Below, piece by piece: positions 44,354 through 56,024 of a stretch of DNA of 64,000 nt. The DNA is taken from the NCBI RefSeq assembly GCF_048544455.1, contig NC_133535.1, positions 84,568,120-84,632,119 of the forward strand, given 5' to 3'. The notes below the pieces were generated by a model. The model was given only the letters and a program-made list of their open reading frames with translations. It did not search any database and was not told where the DNA came from. The stretch comes from Silene latifolia. Taxonomy: Eukaryota > Streptophyta > Magnoliopsida > Caryophyllales > Caryophyllaceae. Position 1 is the first letter of the stretch. Each line of letters starts with the position of its first letter. The position numbers and the translations under genes were made by a program.

Positions 44354-46113
44354 TGATCGAGTCCATTTCGTTTCACAAATTAAGCATATGTGGTCGTTGG
44401 TCAATGGTCGATACAAAACACAATTTATACTTCACAAACAACTCTACAATTAGTAAAGAGGCAAGTAAAGGTTGGATCCCAAGGGACGGGTATTGAAATG
44501 AGAATTCTATTGTAACTAGTAGTGTCTAAGGGGTGTCACAAATTGGGTTGATGTAGAAGGTTACTAAACTAAAATAGCAATGAAAATAAACTAGCAAGAT
44601 GAATAAAATAAGGGGTGTAAACAATTGATTAAAGGCACTAGGGTGTCATGGGTTCATAGGGGATTCATGGGATATGATCATACAAATATGTTCTCAAATT
44701 ATAAGCAAGCAATTATTGTTGTGATGGATTGAGTTGGGTTATATCTTACAATCCTAGGAAAGTTTGGGTCCCGGAGCCGAATCGATTAGATTGTACAACA
44801 CCTACAAGTCGACTTAATCTTTCCTACTCAACACATGCATGGTCTAACAAGACTCGAGTTGGGTTATGTCTTACAAGTCTCATTGAAAAGATAGGTGATG
44901 ATAGTAAATGCAAGGATTCATAGGCTTAGCATTTCATCAAATATAACATGTGCATGTATTAAGATCAAAACAAGCAAGCAAATAAGATATGAAAGCATAT
45001 TAATTTAAGCATGAATCATTCCCCATGTTGGTTTCCCCTAATCACCCATTAAACCCTAGCTAAGAGACTACTCACTCATTATCATATTGATCATGCTAGA
45101 AAGGTTGTCAATCATACTAACATAATGAAACATGATGAATAAATGAAAGTAATTAGCAATAATTAAAAAGGGATTAAGAGATTATACCTACTAATGATTC
45201 CAATAATAAAGCAAGAATAATAGAAGTACTTGAATCCTAGATTGAGAGGTTGTCAATCTCCCAATAATAACCCAAATAATCTCCAATTACCCAAAATAAA
45301 GTAAGAACAAGAGAGAGATTAAAGAACTAAAACTTGGATTAAAACTTGATTAATATTTGATTACAATATTGAAGAGAGATTTGATTGATATTAACTACAC
45401 TAATTATTGATAAGAAGAACATGCTCCTCTAATTAGACTAATGGGGTATTTATAGTGAAAATTAGGGAGGATGCATTAGGGTTAACTAAGGGCTAAACTA
45501 GTAATTACACTTTTTAAGTTGAGCAAGGAGACAACGGTATTCTCCGAGAGAAGGGCTTCTCTTATCGTGGCTTGAAGAATGAAAACGTGCTGTACTGAAA
45601 TCCGTGCGGATGGGAGTCGGGACGGCCGGATCTGGGCTGGAGGATCCGAGCGGATCCTTGGGCAAGACGCTCGGATTGGCGAGGGGGAATCCGAGCGGAT
45701 TCCTTTGCGGGACGCTCGGATTGGGCTTGGGCGGACGGACGGATTGTGTACAATCCGTTCGGATTGTATGGCAGCATCTTTTCTTCTTCTTTTCTTCCCT
45801 TTTCTTCATGAATTCCTTGGGGATTTCCTTGGGGACTCAAGGATCCTTTTCTCAACAATGCTCTTCTACTATGCTATGTACAAAGGCCTTCTAGTCTTGT
45901 CTCTCCTTGATGCTTGGTCATTGAATATGATCAATTTAGCCTTGTTTTGCCATGAAAATGCAAGATTCTTACTCCTTTCCTACCAAGGGATCAAAATCTC
46001 AAAGAATATGCAAAACAAAGAACTAAAGATAAGAAATGACCCAAATAGGCACTAAAAAGCATGGAAACAATGGTAATTCGGGGGCTAAATATGCGCCAAT
46101 TATGGTTACATCA
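44354..46113 (-). repeat. 5' LTR of element D
   Basis: Second copy of 35072-36829. TATA box (minus strand) at 45443-45455, palindrome cluster at about 45600-45775. Confidence 0.95.
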
Positions 46114-46854
46114 CACTTCATCCTTGTACACATTCCCAATTGAAAAAGGATAAATGCACTACTTGTCAACTCTTACTTCAGAACCTTTTTTAACCATCTT
46201 AGCTTGTATGGACTGGGTGCTCCTGGGTAGGTAAAGTTAGCTTGCTGACCATAATGGTGGAAGCTACATTGGTACAACTGCCTCTATCAATGATCAGATT
46301 ACACACCCTCCCTTGGACAGTGCATATACTCCTAAATATCATGGATCTTTGATCAGCTTCTAGAGAAGCTGGTTGAGAGTGCATAACCCTCTATAGGACC
46401 AAACTGTGCCCTGTGTCAGGGTGGGCCACAACTTGTCCTTGATCAGTTCCCTCCTCAGCTTCCACTTTTCCTAGGTCAGTGTCTTATCCTCCTCATACTC
46501 AACTAGACCTTCCCTTTCCCACTCTTCAATCTCCATAGCTGTAAGAGCTCTGTTAGAAGGACAATCCTTCTTAAAATGGCCAAAGCCTTCGCACTGAAAG
46601 CACTTGATCTTATCTCTTGACAAAGGTGGTTTGGTTTTAGGATACGTGGGTGCCTTCCCTTTGTCTGCTGTGGGTTGGGTAGCTGGTTTAGGTGTCTCAG
46701 TGATTTTAACACAATATAAGGTTTAAATGTTGCTCTGGTGGGAAATCTGGGTGTTGCAGCTTTTACTTTTCCCATTTTCTCAACTCTCAAGGCTAGGTTG
46801 ACTGCCTCAACAAATGACCAAACCTGCTGCATCCTTACCCTGCTAGCTACCCGT
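46114..46854 (-). pseudogene. gag C-terminal part and protease active site of element H
   Basis: Between elements D and F lies a piece of H. The nucleocapsid knuckle CFQCEGFGHFKKDC (CX2CX4HX4C) is readable near 46552-46593. The protease block FRSICTVQGRVCNLIIDRGS (near 46275-46345) shows the D-x-G-S form; RGS in place of SGS or TGS is unusual. Frame changes near 46500 and stops near 46145 and 46400 show decay. CACTT at 46114-46118 is the D duplication. Confidence 0.8.
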
Positions 46855-47988
46855 AGAGAAATCAGGGGGGCTTTTATTTTGAGTTGGAGTCATCAAGCCT
46901 AATTTCAAGGTTGTTGATCTCAAGCCTGCTGGGTTGCTAAGTCAGGGTACTATACCAAAAGAACCTTGAAAAGGCCTGAAACCCGTACCTGGAGCCTACT
47001 CCTAAAGCCTCTTTTAGGAGCCTGCTCCTGACGCCTGCATTAAGGTCCTGGCCTGACATCCTCTGGCCTGGTTCTGTACCTGCCAGACTGCTGATTTCAG
47101 ACTCCTAAATTATAATAATACCTAGAACAATAATGTGTGGTGCATAATAGAAGAGCTCAAGGACGAATGACATCAAGTGGTCCTTCCTTTTGTCCCCTAA
47201 AGCTGCTGCCACAATTAAAGGAGCATCAACTATCTTTTGCAAGCTGCCAAGGACATCCCTTTCAAGTCATGTGACTAGTTTTAGGATGTTAATTTTTTAG
47301 CTTGTTGTTTTGTCATGTTCTCCTTTTAATTGTAGCCATAAGATGTAGTTTTAGATGAAAGGCCAAGATGTAATGTGAGACTCTATATAAGGAACGCACA
47401 CCCCCTTGTAATATTCAGATTTTGATGAATTAAAATTTTTGTGTCAAACACAAAATTTAGGGTTTGCCTAAGGGCTGCTCTCGTCCAACCAATAGTAGCG
47501 ATGCCTTTCTTTGTTGCTAGATTAAGGGAGGTTAACCTGTGCAAGGTTGTGGTCAAGCTCTCCTAATCGCCAGGCCTGGTGGTTATCCTGTGCATAGACT
47601 GTGGATAATCGACCTACGTCTGTTAGTAAGGGTATCTTAGTTCTATGCCAGGCTGTGTGCTAAACTAAACCTGCTGTCCAGGTTGAGACCTAAGCCTGTG
47701 CTAGGCTGTGGCTTAGCTCTTAATCATATCTAGCTTGAATTAGGGAGTAGAACTTGTAGTTTAGCTCTTCTAAATAAGTAGGTTGTGGATGGTACCATGT
47801 GAAAACTGTTGGTATCTTGTTCACAACCATATCTTTTATGTTTTCTTAGGTTAGTTTCGCAAATAAATGCTCTTAATTTTGCTGTTTTTAAAGGATTTGA
47901 AAAAGGGAGAAATTATTTTTAAGGCTGCCATTTTGTTCCACATCCCATGATCCTTGCATTCGTGAGGACCCCGGCTGTTTACGCTGCA
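46855..47988 (+). repeat. 5' LTR of element F
   Basis: TATA box CTATATAAGG at 47393-47402. Upstream, at 46975-47100, are short inverted repeats around GCCT (CCTAAAGCCTCTTTTAGG, AGGAGCCTGCTCCT). Downstream come the stem-loops at 47521-47828. Ends GCTGCA. Confidence 0.9.
47521..47828 (+). other. stem-loop array in R/U5 of element F
   Basis: Stem-loops: 47521-47567 (17 bp stem with three mismatches; two in the 3' LTR copy at 48996-49042), 47581-47610 (8 bp), 47690-47716 (CTAAGCC/GGCTTAG, 7 bp) and 47781-47828 (two blocks of 7 and 6 bp). The loops are TGTGCAAGGTTGT, TGTGCATAGACTGT, TGTGCTAGGCTGT and ATGTGAAAACTGTT, so TGTG...CTGT/TTGT is kept while the stems differ. A weaker fifth member is at 47637-47668. 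They start about 120 nt after the TATA box. Confidence 0.75.
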
Positions 47989-47991
47989 AAG

Positions 47992-48003
47992 TGGTATCAG
48001 AGC
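47992..48003 (+). promoter_or_regulatory. primer binding site of element F (initiator tRNA-Met)
   Basis: TGGTATCAGAGC, three bases after the 5' LTR, a full match to the classical plant primer site. Confidence 0.95.
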
Positions 48004-48072
48004 TCAGGCTCTTGTTTTTATTAAACTAAGACGATCTTGAAAAGGGTGGTCCTGGATGTGCAAAGGAGTCAC

Positions 48073-48220
48073 CCTTCAAACCTGTGCTTGACTGTGGTTT
48101 GTAGGTTCTGGCCTGATGACCTGTTAAGGACACTTGTGCTAGGCTGTAGTGTCTTGGATCAGGCTAGTTAACAAGAGGATCCTAAACCTGTGCTGGGTTG
48201 TGGTTTAGAGCCCTCTTGTT
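48073..48220 (+). other. three further stem-loops inside element F
   Basis: 48073-48105 (arms CCTTCAAACC and GGTTTGTAGG, 9 of 10 paired; loop TGTGCTTGACTGT), 48111-48164 (GCCTGAT/ATCAGGC outside and an 8 bp inner stem GGACACT-type; loop TGTGCTAGGCTGT) and 48170-48220 (AACAAGAGG/CCTCTTGTT outside, CTAAACC/GGTTTAG inside; loop TGTGCTGGGTTGT). They make up almost half of the 352 bp between the LTRs. Confidence 0.8.
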
Positions 48221-48327
48221 GTTGCGTTCTTCATCATCCGTATTACTTTTTTTTCTAAAATTGTTTTGTTCCTTTTTTTCCTTTTCTTTTTGAACAACAA
48301 AATTTGAGGACAATTTTTTTTTTAACA

Positions 48328-48340
48328 AGGGGAGAGTTTT
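48328..48340 (+). promoter_or_regulatory. polypurine tract of element F
   Basis: AAGGGGAGAG followed by T-run directly before the 3' LTR; the usual place and base make-up for the plus-strand primer. Confidence 0.8.
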
Positions 48341-49463
48341 TGAGAAATCAGGGGGTAGGCTTTTATTTTGAGTTGGAGTCATCAAGCCTGGTTTCAGGGT
48401 TGTTGATCTCAAGCCCGCTGGGTTGCTAAGTCAGGGTTCTATACCAAAAGAACCCTGAAAAGGCCTGAAACCCGTACCTGGAGCCTGCTCCTAAAGCCTC
48501 TTCGAGGAGCCTGCTCCTGACGCCTGCATTGAGGTCCTGGCCTGGTTCCAAACCTGCCTGGCTGCTGATTTCAGACTCCTAAATTAATAATAATTCCTAG
48601 GACAATAATTTGTGGTGCATAATAGAAGAGCTCAAGGACGAATGACATCAAGTGATCCTTCCTTTTGTCCCCTGAAGCTGCTGCCACAATTAAAGGAGCA
48701 TCAACTATCTTTTGCAAGCTGCCAAGGACGTCCCTTTCAAGTCATGTGACTAGTTTTAGGATGTTAATTTTTTAGCTTGTTGTTTTGTCATGTTCTCCTT
48801 TTAATTGTAGCCATAAGATGTAGTTTTAGATGAAAGGCCAAGATGTAATGTGAGACTCTATATAAGGAACACACACCCCCATGTAATATTCAGATTTTGA
48901 TGAATTAAAATTTTTGTGTCAAACACAAAATTTAGGGTTTGCCTAAGGGCTGCTCTCGTCCAACCAATAGTAGCGATGCCTTTATTTGTTGCTAGATTAA
49001 GGGAGGTTAACCTGTGCAAGGCTGTGGTCAACCTCTCCTAATCGCCAGGCCTGGTAGTTATCCTGTGCATAGACTGTGGATAATCGACCTACGTCTGTTA
49101 GTAAGGGTATCTTAGTTCTATACCAGGCTGTGTGCTAAACTAAACCTGCTGTCCAGGTTGAGACCTAAGCCTGTGCTAGGCTTTGGCTTAGCTCTTAATC
49201 ATATCCAGCTTGAATTAGGGAGTAGAACTTGTAGTTTAGCTCTTCTAATCAAGTAGGTTGTGGATGGTACCATGTGAAAACTGTTGGTATCTTGTTCACA
49301 ACCATATCTTTTATGTTTTCTTAGGTTAGTTTCGCAAATAAATGCTCTTAATTTTGCTGTTTTTAAAGGATTTGAAAAAGGGAGAAATTATTTTTAAGGC
49401 TGCCATTTTGTTGCACATCCGATGCTCCTTGCATTCGTGAGGACCCCGACTGTTTACGCTACA
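48341..49463 (+). repeat. 3' LTR of element F
   Basis: Begins TGAGAAATCAGGGGG and ends GCTACA. TATA box at about 48858-48867, and the same stem-loops as in the 5' LTR at 48996-49310. It differs from the 5' copy by a few percent. Confidence 0.9.
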
Positions 49464-49739
49464 CTATCTTAGGATCCAAACCCTCAATAAACCTAGCAAT
49501 CTTTTGTTCAGGTTTCTCAGTAACCTCACATTGCAGGGTTAGCTGTTCAAAGTTCCTAAGGTAGGCCTCAACAGATAACTGCTCTTGTCTCAACTCAGTT
49601 AGTTTAATAAAAATATCATGGTTATAGTCTTTGGCTATGAATTTCTCTTTTAATTTCATTTTCAACTTAAGCCAAAACCTGACTGGTTCCTTACCATCTC
49701 TAATCCTTTGGTGTTTCATACTCTTATACCAAAGAGATG
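49464..49739 (-). pseudogene. gag middle part of element H
   Basis: Open on the minus strand in 49459-49719 with the Ty3 gag blocks VRFWLKLKMKLKEKFIAKDY, TELRQEQLSVEAYLRNFEQL and KIARFIEGLDPKI. It continues to the left after F (RVASRVRMQQVWSFVEAVNL, near 46785-46850) and to the right after G. AGATG (49735-49739) is the duplication made by G. Confidence 0.88.
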
Positions 49740-52700
49740 TGTGACACCCTCATTTATTGCGGAAAAGTAAACACGTAAATCTAGAATAAAACTGCATGGA
49801 TATGTTTGTAATAGGTTCATTATAGTAAAAACCTGTAATTTTTAAAACCTGAACCTGTTATAAAGATATCCAAATGGGAAGGTGTCAAACATGCAAGGTC
49901 CAAAATAAATCTCATGAATGAAACATCGCTAAAGTCGCGAAACAAAGTTATACAAACCAAATATGAGAAAGGGAGACATATGTCCCTAAAAAGTATATGT
50001 CATAAAAAGTATTTAAGGGTCACAATATAATAAAGTCAATCTAGGTTCCAAGGTTACTTTGCTCGCTAGCTCGTCCATGTACCCCATATATGCATCACCT
50101 ACCTGTCATTCTCATTTTATACAAATACGAAAGCCACAGTCAGTGGGGAGTAACTCCGAGTTCTCCCAGCCACGAAATGTCATAATTAATATAACATGTA
50201 AACATAAGGATATGAATACGAATCACACAATGCCTTAGCATATAGATGCTAGACAATCGTGCTTATCATGTGAACAACAATATAACACCACATAGTCCTA
50301 GCATGTGAATACTAGACCGACTCAAGCTACACTATCATGTGAGTCAAATAACACACGGGAATCCAAACTCTATCAACCATAGCCGGCTTGCATCTCACAT
50401 TCTATGATTCATAGAATCATCAAACAAGAAAGAGCAATATATCAAAGACAGGCATAAGTTCTTAGCACCGTCAATAGTCACTCTGTAACTCGAGTCTATA
50501 CCACGAGGTAGGGAAGGTAATCGAACCGGTATCTTGGCTCAGAGGTTCTATCAAAACATGGCCAAGACACAACACAACCCTAGCCTAAAATCTGCGTAGA
50601 CCTAGACATGCGGATACACACCACCGCACCCAAGACCCACAATTTTTTTAAAACAAAGTGAGTACTCTAAGGAGTCCACCAAAGGGTTGGCTAGCACTTA
50701 AGCTGACCACTTACTCTCAAAATAAGTAACGAGGTCATGCCCCAACTTGGATATAAACCCACCAAGTCAGGAACACAAAGGCTATTAAGCAGTGAACATA
50801 TACTCGTCAAAGACTATAAAGGCCTATCTATGATGAAGGCCGAAATACTCACCTAGGACCTAGTCCCAGCTAGTCCCAGCTTGAATACTTTAGCCCACAC
50901 CACACAAGACAAGTAGGATACCCAATTCAGCTGACAATCCAACAAAATCTCCAATAACAATAATAATCCAAATTCCAGCTAACCGTTAATCTCATAATTC
51001 ATGAGAACAAGCTAAAATGGCAACAAGGCAAGAAGACTCAAGTATAAGGCATCCAAAGCATCCAACAACCAACATGTGAAATGATAATTACAAATATCAA
51101 GACATAACATAAAACTTCCAATAACAACCAATCTCACCTCAAAGACAAACCCTCGACCCGAGTCCCGCGACAGGTCATCGGTCAAATCGAGGCTGACTGG
51201 TTTAAACCTAGTTTGACCAAACTCGTTCGGTCAATCTGGCCCAGCTCAGAGTCTTGGCCTACTTTGGCCCAAATCACAAATTTATCACAATATTATTCTC
51301 ATGCAATTTCCAATTTCTATCATGTGAAAAACGAAAGTAACACATTATCAATCACCTAAACACTTAACAAACAACCAGCACAACATTAACTACTAATGTG
51401 ACATTAATTCGTCGAGTAACTCGGAATAGTTACCTTACGCTAGCAAAGAGACAAGTAATAACTTGAGAAAGCTTCTAAAACCCAAAATTACTCTTCATCT
51501 TCAACCACATATGAGCCACCTAAAATAATTATGTGAAAGGACGATATTAACGAATTATCTTTATATAAAATATGAGACGGAAATTAATTTAATTATATTT
51601 TAAATAAACCAAACTAGCGTCAAAACAATTTATAGACACGGTTCAAAAGTTATTATGACAACCTCAAACTCGGCCTAACCACCAACTACACATGGCCTCA
51701 AACTCGTGACTTAGCTAGGCCACGCCTGGCCACAGCCCAAAGCCATCGCTAAGCTACAACCCAGCACCACCAGTGCCATCGACCCGCCTAAAAGCAAGCC
51801 ACAAAGAGTCCGACACGACCACCACCTGACTACCCATAGCCACCCTTCACCCTACTTCATAACCTGACCCAAAAATCAGTCCAAAACAGAACCCAAAAGA
51901 TGCCTAAGTTCGACCCCAACTCCAGTCCTCAAATGCAAAGTGAAAACCCACGATGACAGCTCTCGTCCCTGCCCAAAACAGAGTACCAATCGTCCCCTTA
52001 AGACTCCATTCTCGCGCCTAAAAACAGTCCTAGCTGAGCCAACTAAGTCAGCATTTAAAACGGTTTTAGAGCGGAAATCCACAAGTATAAAACAACTCAA
52101 AAATGACCCTAAAGACTACAAAAATCGCCCCAACACAGAGTCCAAATTAGTCCAAAACAATCCCTACATGTCAGGATACACCGTCTCAACTATAAAACAC
52201 ACCAATTATCACCCAAAACAATCCATACATGTCAAAGATACACCGTCTTAAATATACCACTTACTAGCTAGCATCCCAAATGATCCCTAGAGGTCGGTAT
52301 ACACCGTCTCAATCATCTCCACATATCAGTATACACCGTCTCAACTATACAACTGACTAATTAACATCCATAAGGATCCCTATATATAATTATACACCGT
52401 CTCAATTATAAAACAGAATAACCAGCATTCGAAATAAACATATTTTACAAGTAATATCGAGTAATCCGTTATCGTTACCTTTTTAATCTTCTACCAGACC
52501 GTCTATTTTAGTACATACAACCGTCTTATAATAAATAAAGCTGAAAATATAAATGGGTTTGTAAAAATACATGACGAAAATGAATTTTACTTACAACGGA
52601 TTGACGAGAACGACGAAAGGAGCGCTATGGAACAAAAATAGTTGAAAACGGATGACAAACGGAGCACCAGGACGGATTATAGACAAAAATTGAAGAGGTA

Positions 52701-53347
52701 ATGACATGTAAGGAATAAGAAGGGCGAAGAAGAGGAAAAGAAGAAAGAGACGTGGGAAAACAAAAATGAGGCAGCAGCCTGCCAGCCTGCTATTTATTAT
52801 ACGTACGTTTCTTCGTCGTTAAGAAACTTCGATAGTTATTAAAACCGTTTCGAGTTAAATTTAACCGATTTAAGTAAAAGTTTCAGTAATAAAACAGAAT
52901 CAATAATAAATAAATTTAATGAGTGAAAATAAAATAAACTCAGCTAGTTAACGTAAATAATAAGAAATCGGCTTGAAACGGAATTATTAGCGATTTTTAC
53001 GAAACTAACGGATATTAATAAAAATTGCTATTTTAGTTAAATAAGCTCAAAATAGCTAATTGGACGGTTTTGTTCCCAAAATCCATCTCGGGTTCACTTA
53101 AAACAACTTTCATAAGGACTCGTAAAGAAACGGAAATTATTAAATAAATAAACTCGAACTAATTTCAATAAACTCGAACTAACTTTAAATAAACTTATTA
53201 ATGATTATTAAAATTAACGTATCGAATTATGATGAAATTAATTAATTAGCTAAGCATATATATATAAATCGTTAAATGATGTAATTAAATTCAAAATAGC
53301 AATTAAAAAAAAAATTTATCCAACTTAATAAAATACGGGGTGTTACA
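49740..53347 (-). repeat. 3' LTR of element G
   Basis: Matches 56025-59629 closely, apart from local clusters of change (near 51180-51250, 51720-51790, 51955-51990 and 52765-52795). At about 52165-52420 it has five spaced copies of a unit with TACACCGTCT(C/T)AA, a degenerate tandem repeat. No gene. Confidence 0.92.
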
Positions 53348-56010
53348 ATCACCCCATCTTTTAAAAAGTTTCGTCCTCGAAACTTGAAAGTATAAATGAA
53401 AGGTTATAAAAATAAAACTGAAATTGGAATCGGTAACCAAAACATTTAAAAGGTCACTTATAGTAAGAATCAAAATTCTTTCAAAAGTTTCAAATAAAAT
53501 TTTCCGACAGAACCAGATTCTCATCAAAGGAACGGTAGTGTTCTCGTTGCGCATTCAAGAACATCACATTCCAAATCCAAGATAAGGTCAAAGGCAAATC
53601 ATTTGTATAAATCAAAAATCAAAATACCTTCAAAAACATTAATGAAGAGTTTTCAAAAGTATAAGTCTCATTCATGGAACGAAATTGTTCTTGTCGTGCA
53701 CACAAGAACGCTAACCTTCCAAGTCAAAGACAAATTTAAAACCGAAAATCACTCGTCGACAAGAGTAGAACAAGTTATTAAACGTTTCTAATAACGAGTT
53801 CTAACATCCGATCAACGTTAAAATCAAAAGAAAAGGTAATCTACTCAAATTTTCTTTTGCAAAAAGCCAAAATAGAAATAAAGGTTTCACTTTTAAACCC
53901 AATTGGGGGTCAAATCCCTGAAAGTGTAACATTAAACTTTGACAAAGAAGTCATAAATAGATCAAAGTTAACAGAAATTGGACAAAACTTAACGAAATCT
54001 CGGGTCTAGTAATTAAAATTACGATAAATGAGTTTATATTCAAGGAAGGAATAAGGAACTAAATCAAATTTTCATTTTCAGATCTTTAAAAAAAATAGGT
54101 TAGGTTTGCAGAAGTGACATAAACTTTTAAGAATGAATCGAAACTGGTAGCTTGAAAGTTTAGAAGTTGTACAAAAAGGAAAGTAATCTAGATAGCATAG
54201 AAACAAAGTATGTTAAGAGAGCTCAAACTTAAGCAACAAGAGAGCTATAATGAATTTCATAGGGTAGAAATTGAAGTCAAAATTACAAGGATGTCAAAGA
54301 TAGAGTTTCACAAGATACGAGTGTCAAACTTAAAGGAGGAGCAAGATGAAGCGAGGAAATGAGGTATGAACGGTAACGCTTATGATCGAGGAGAAAGGGA
54401 ATTTAGACAACAAGGAAACTTAAGCAACATGTCAGGGTGTGAGACTAAAAGAGTCGAATAATAAAGATAACTAGTTAACAACCAGTAAGAGATATTAGAA
54501 TTAGGGAGGTATTCAAGACAAGGAAATAACGAGTAAACTTTTATACTTAAGAATCAAATCCAACCAAGGTATGAACGAAAGGGAGGAAAACGATTAAAGG
54601 TATGAAAGAGGATTTTAAGGCTTAATCCATACGCTTCCTAAAACTTAAGGTTCTCTCTAACAAGGTCACGTCTATTAGGGTATTATACCTTCATGACAAA
54701 ACGACCAAATCCCAAACAAGGGTCAAGGTAAAATAAACGCTCGCTTAAGGGGTGATAAATCGGTTAGATACTTCTTCCACCTATCTTATCACATATTAGG
54801 ATTTCCCTAAATCAAATCTACCACTCAAGTATAAAAGCATCTCTTTATCTCAAGCACTCGACATAACCTCAATGTTTTAAAAACCAAAGAATGAATTGAT
54901 AAAGACTTCTCAACAAAGTTCTCAAGGAACAACTAACACCAAATCACATTCCCAAACTATACGGGATTGTTAACATCTAAAAATGGGTTTTCTTCCAAAT
55001 TCATATTCTAAACTTATCTCATGTTTACTCCTAAGGTGCCGACGCTCAACCTACTAAGCTTTCAAATCCCAAACATAAACAACAAAGCCAAGTTCTATAA
55101 CTTTAATCACATAGGCAACTCATTCCTAACACAAAGAATCCACCAATCGATTATACTTACTTTGTCAAGGAACTAGGTATAAGAATCACTAAGTATGTCT
55201 CATCACCTTACCTAAGTCTTTCTAACGTCACGACTTCTCAAAGCCAGGGTTAAGGGTCAGACACAAACAATCTCCTCAAAAGTCGAATTTTCCAACCCAG
55301 GTCAACATTCCTCACAAGAAGGAGTACTATCAAATGGCGTTAAGGGAGGATAAGCAAGGAACAAAAGACAAGTTAGGAGTACAAGCGTAGCTTTTAAAGT
55401 AAAACAGAAGGGAGTTTAGAAGGAGGATAAGCACTAAGAGATTAAGAATAAGGCGAGATACAAAAAGAACGAGAAACATCTTCAAGGAAGTAGAAGCATT
55501 CTTCAAAGGTTGAACAAATCTTCAATCCTCAGCAATCGGCACTAACTCTTGATCTTCGTAAAATATAAGTGTCCTTTCAATGGAACGGAGATACTCTTGG
55601 CGATCACTCAAGAACATCAATATTCCAATTCAAAGACATAAAAATACATTTTTACAAAGAACAAATGATAAAACTAATTATTAGACGTCTCCAATAACAA
55701 GCTTTAACACTAATTGACGTTAAAACCAGTGAAAAACATTAAAATATTTTCAAAACCTTTAGTTCAAATTTTTTTTTATAATAAGGGTAATAACTCCATT
55801 AGCTATAGATAAGCTCACGGTCATTGATCCAAGAACGCAACAATTATTAAATGACAATCAACAAACAGGTTAGTACCTAACAAAGAGCAAACACAAAGAG
55901 ACTACAACATAAGGTCCTAAGTCTACCCATCTTACCCATCTCTCAAGTTTATTATTTAAAGGTCAAGTTATTTATATTGGGGTGCACAAACGTGCATCGG
56001 GAGCAAATAT
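53348..56010 (-). other. non-coding interior of element G
   Basis: A purine tract on the minus strand (AAAAGATGGGGTGAT, 53348-53362) next to the 3' LTR is the polypurine tract. No coding frame is kept. Three diverged copies of one unit with a GGAACG...CAAGAAC core and a following TTCCAA..TCAAAGACA lie at about 53510-53590, 53670-53740 and 55575-55640; in each, GTTCT(T/C)G-like and CAAGAAC arms face each other. Otherwise I see nothing. Confidence 0.6.
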
Positions 56011-56022
56011 GCTCTGATACCA
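56011..56022 (-). promoter_or_regulatory. primer binding site of element G (initiator tRNA-Met)
   Basis: The minus strand reads TGGTATCAGAGC two bases after the 5' LTR, a full match to the plant site. Confidence 0.95.
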
Positions 56023-56024
56023 AC

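Larger units (their letters stand above)
35072..46113 (-). mobile_element. Athila-like element D, complete, without polymerase
   Basis: An 11.0 kb element with LTRs of 1758 and 1760 bp (plus orientation TGATCGAG ... GTTACATCA) and a perfect 5 bp duplication CACTT at 35067-35071 and 46114-46118. I count about ten differences between the LTRs, so the insertion is young. Order on the minus strand: 5' LTR, primer site, gag, protease, palindrome array, env-position ORF, 2 kb non-coding region, 3' LTR. RT, RNase H and integrase are wholly absent. It is inserted in the protease domain of element H and must depend on enzymes of another element. Confidence 0.95.
46855..49463 (+). mobile_element. non-coding LTR element F (2.6 kb)
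   Basis: Two 1.13 kb LTRs surround only 352 bp. The primer site for initiator tRNA-Met and a polypurine tract show plus-strand polarity. There is no ORF, so it is a non-autonomous element of TRIM/SMART kind but with long LTRs. It lies in the gag of H, near the codons for GLDPKI. The TG at the left end has changed to AG, and a clear duplication is not seen (CTACC at 46847-46851 against CTATC at 49464-49468 is the best pair). Its R region resembles that of H (TATATAAGGA, then CAGATTTTGATGAATTAAAA in F and CAGACTTTGATTAATGAAAA in H), so the two are related families. Confidence 0.88.

Noticed and set aside
35072..46113. Two 1.76 kb near-identical blocks as a segmental duplication
   Set aside because: TG...CA ends, primer site and a perfect 5 bp duplication show that they are LTRs of one element.
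52165..52420. Satellite DNA in the G LTR
   Set aside because: Only five degenerate copies with uneven spacing, present in both LTRs; it is an internal LTR repeat, not a satellite array.
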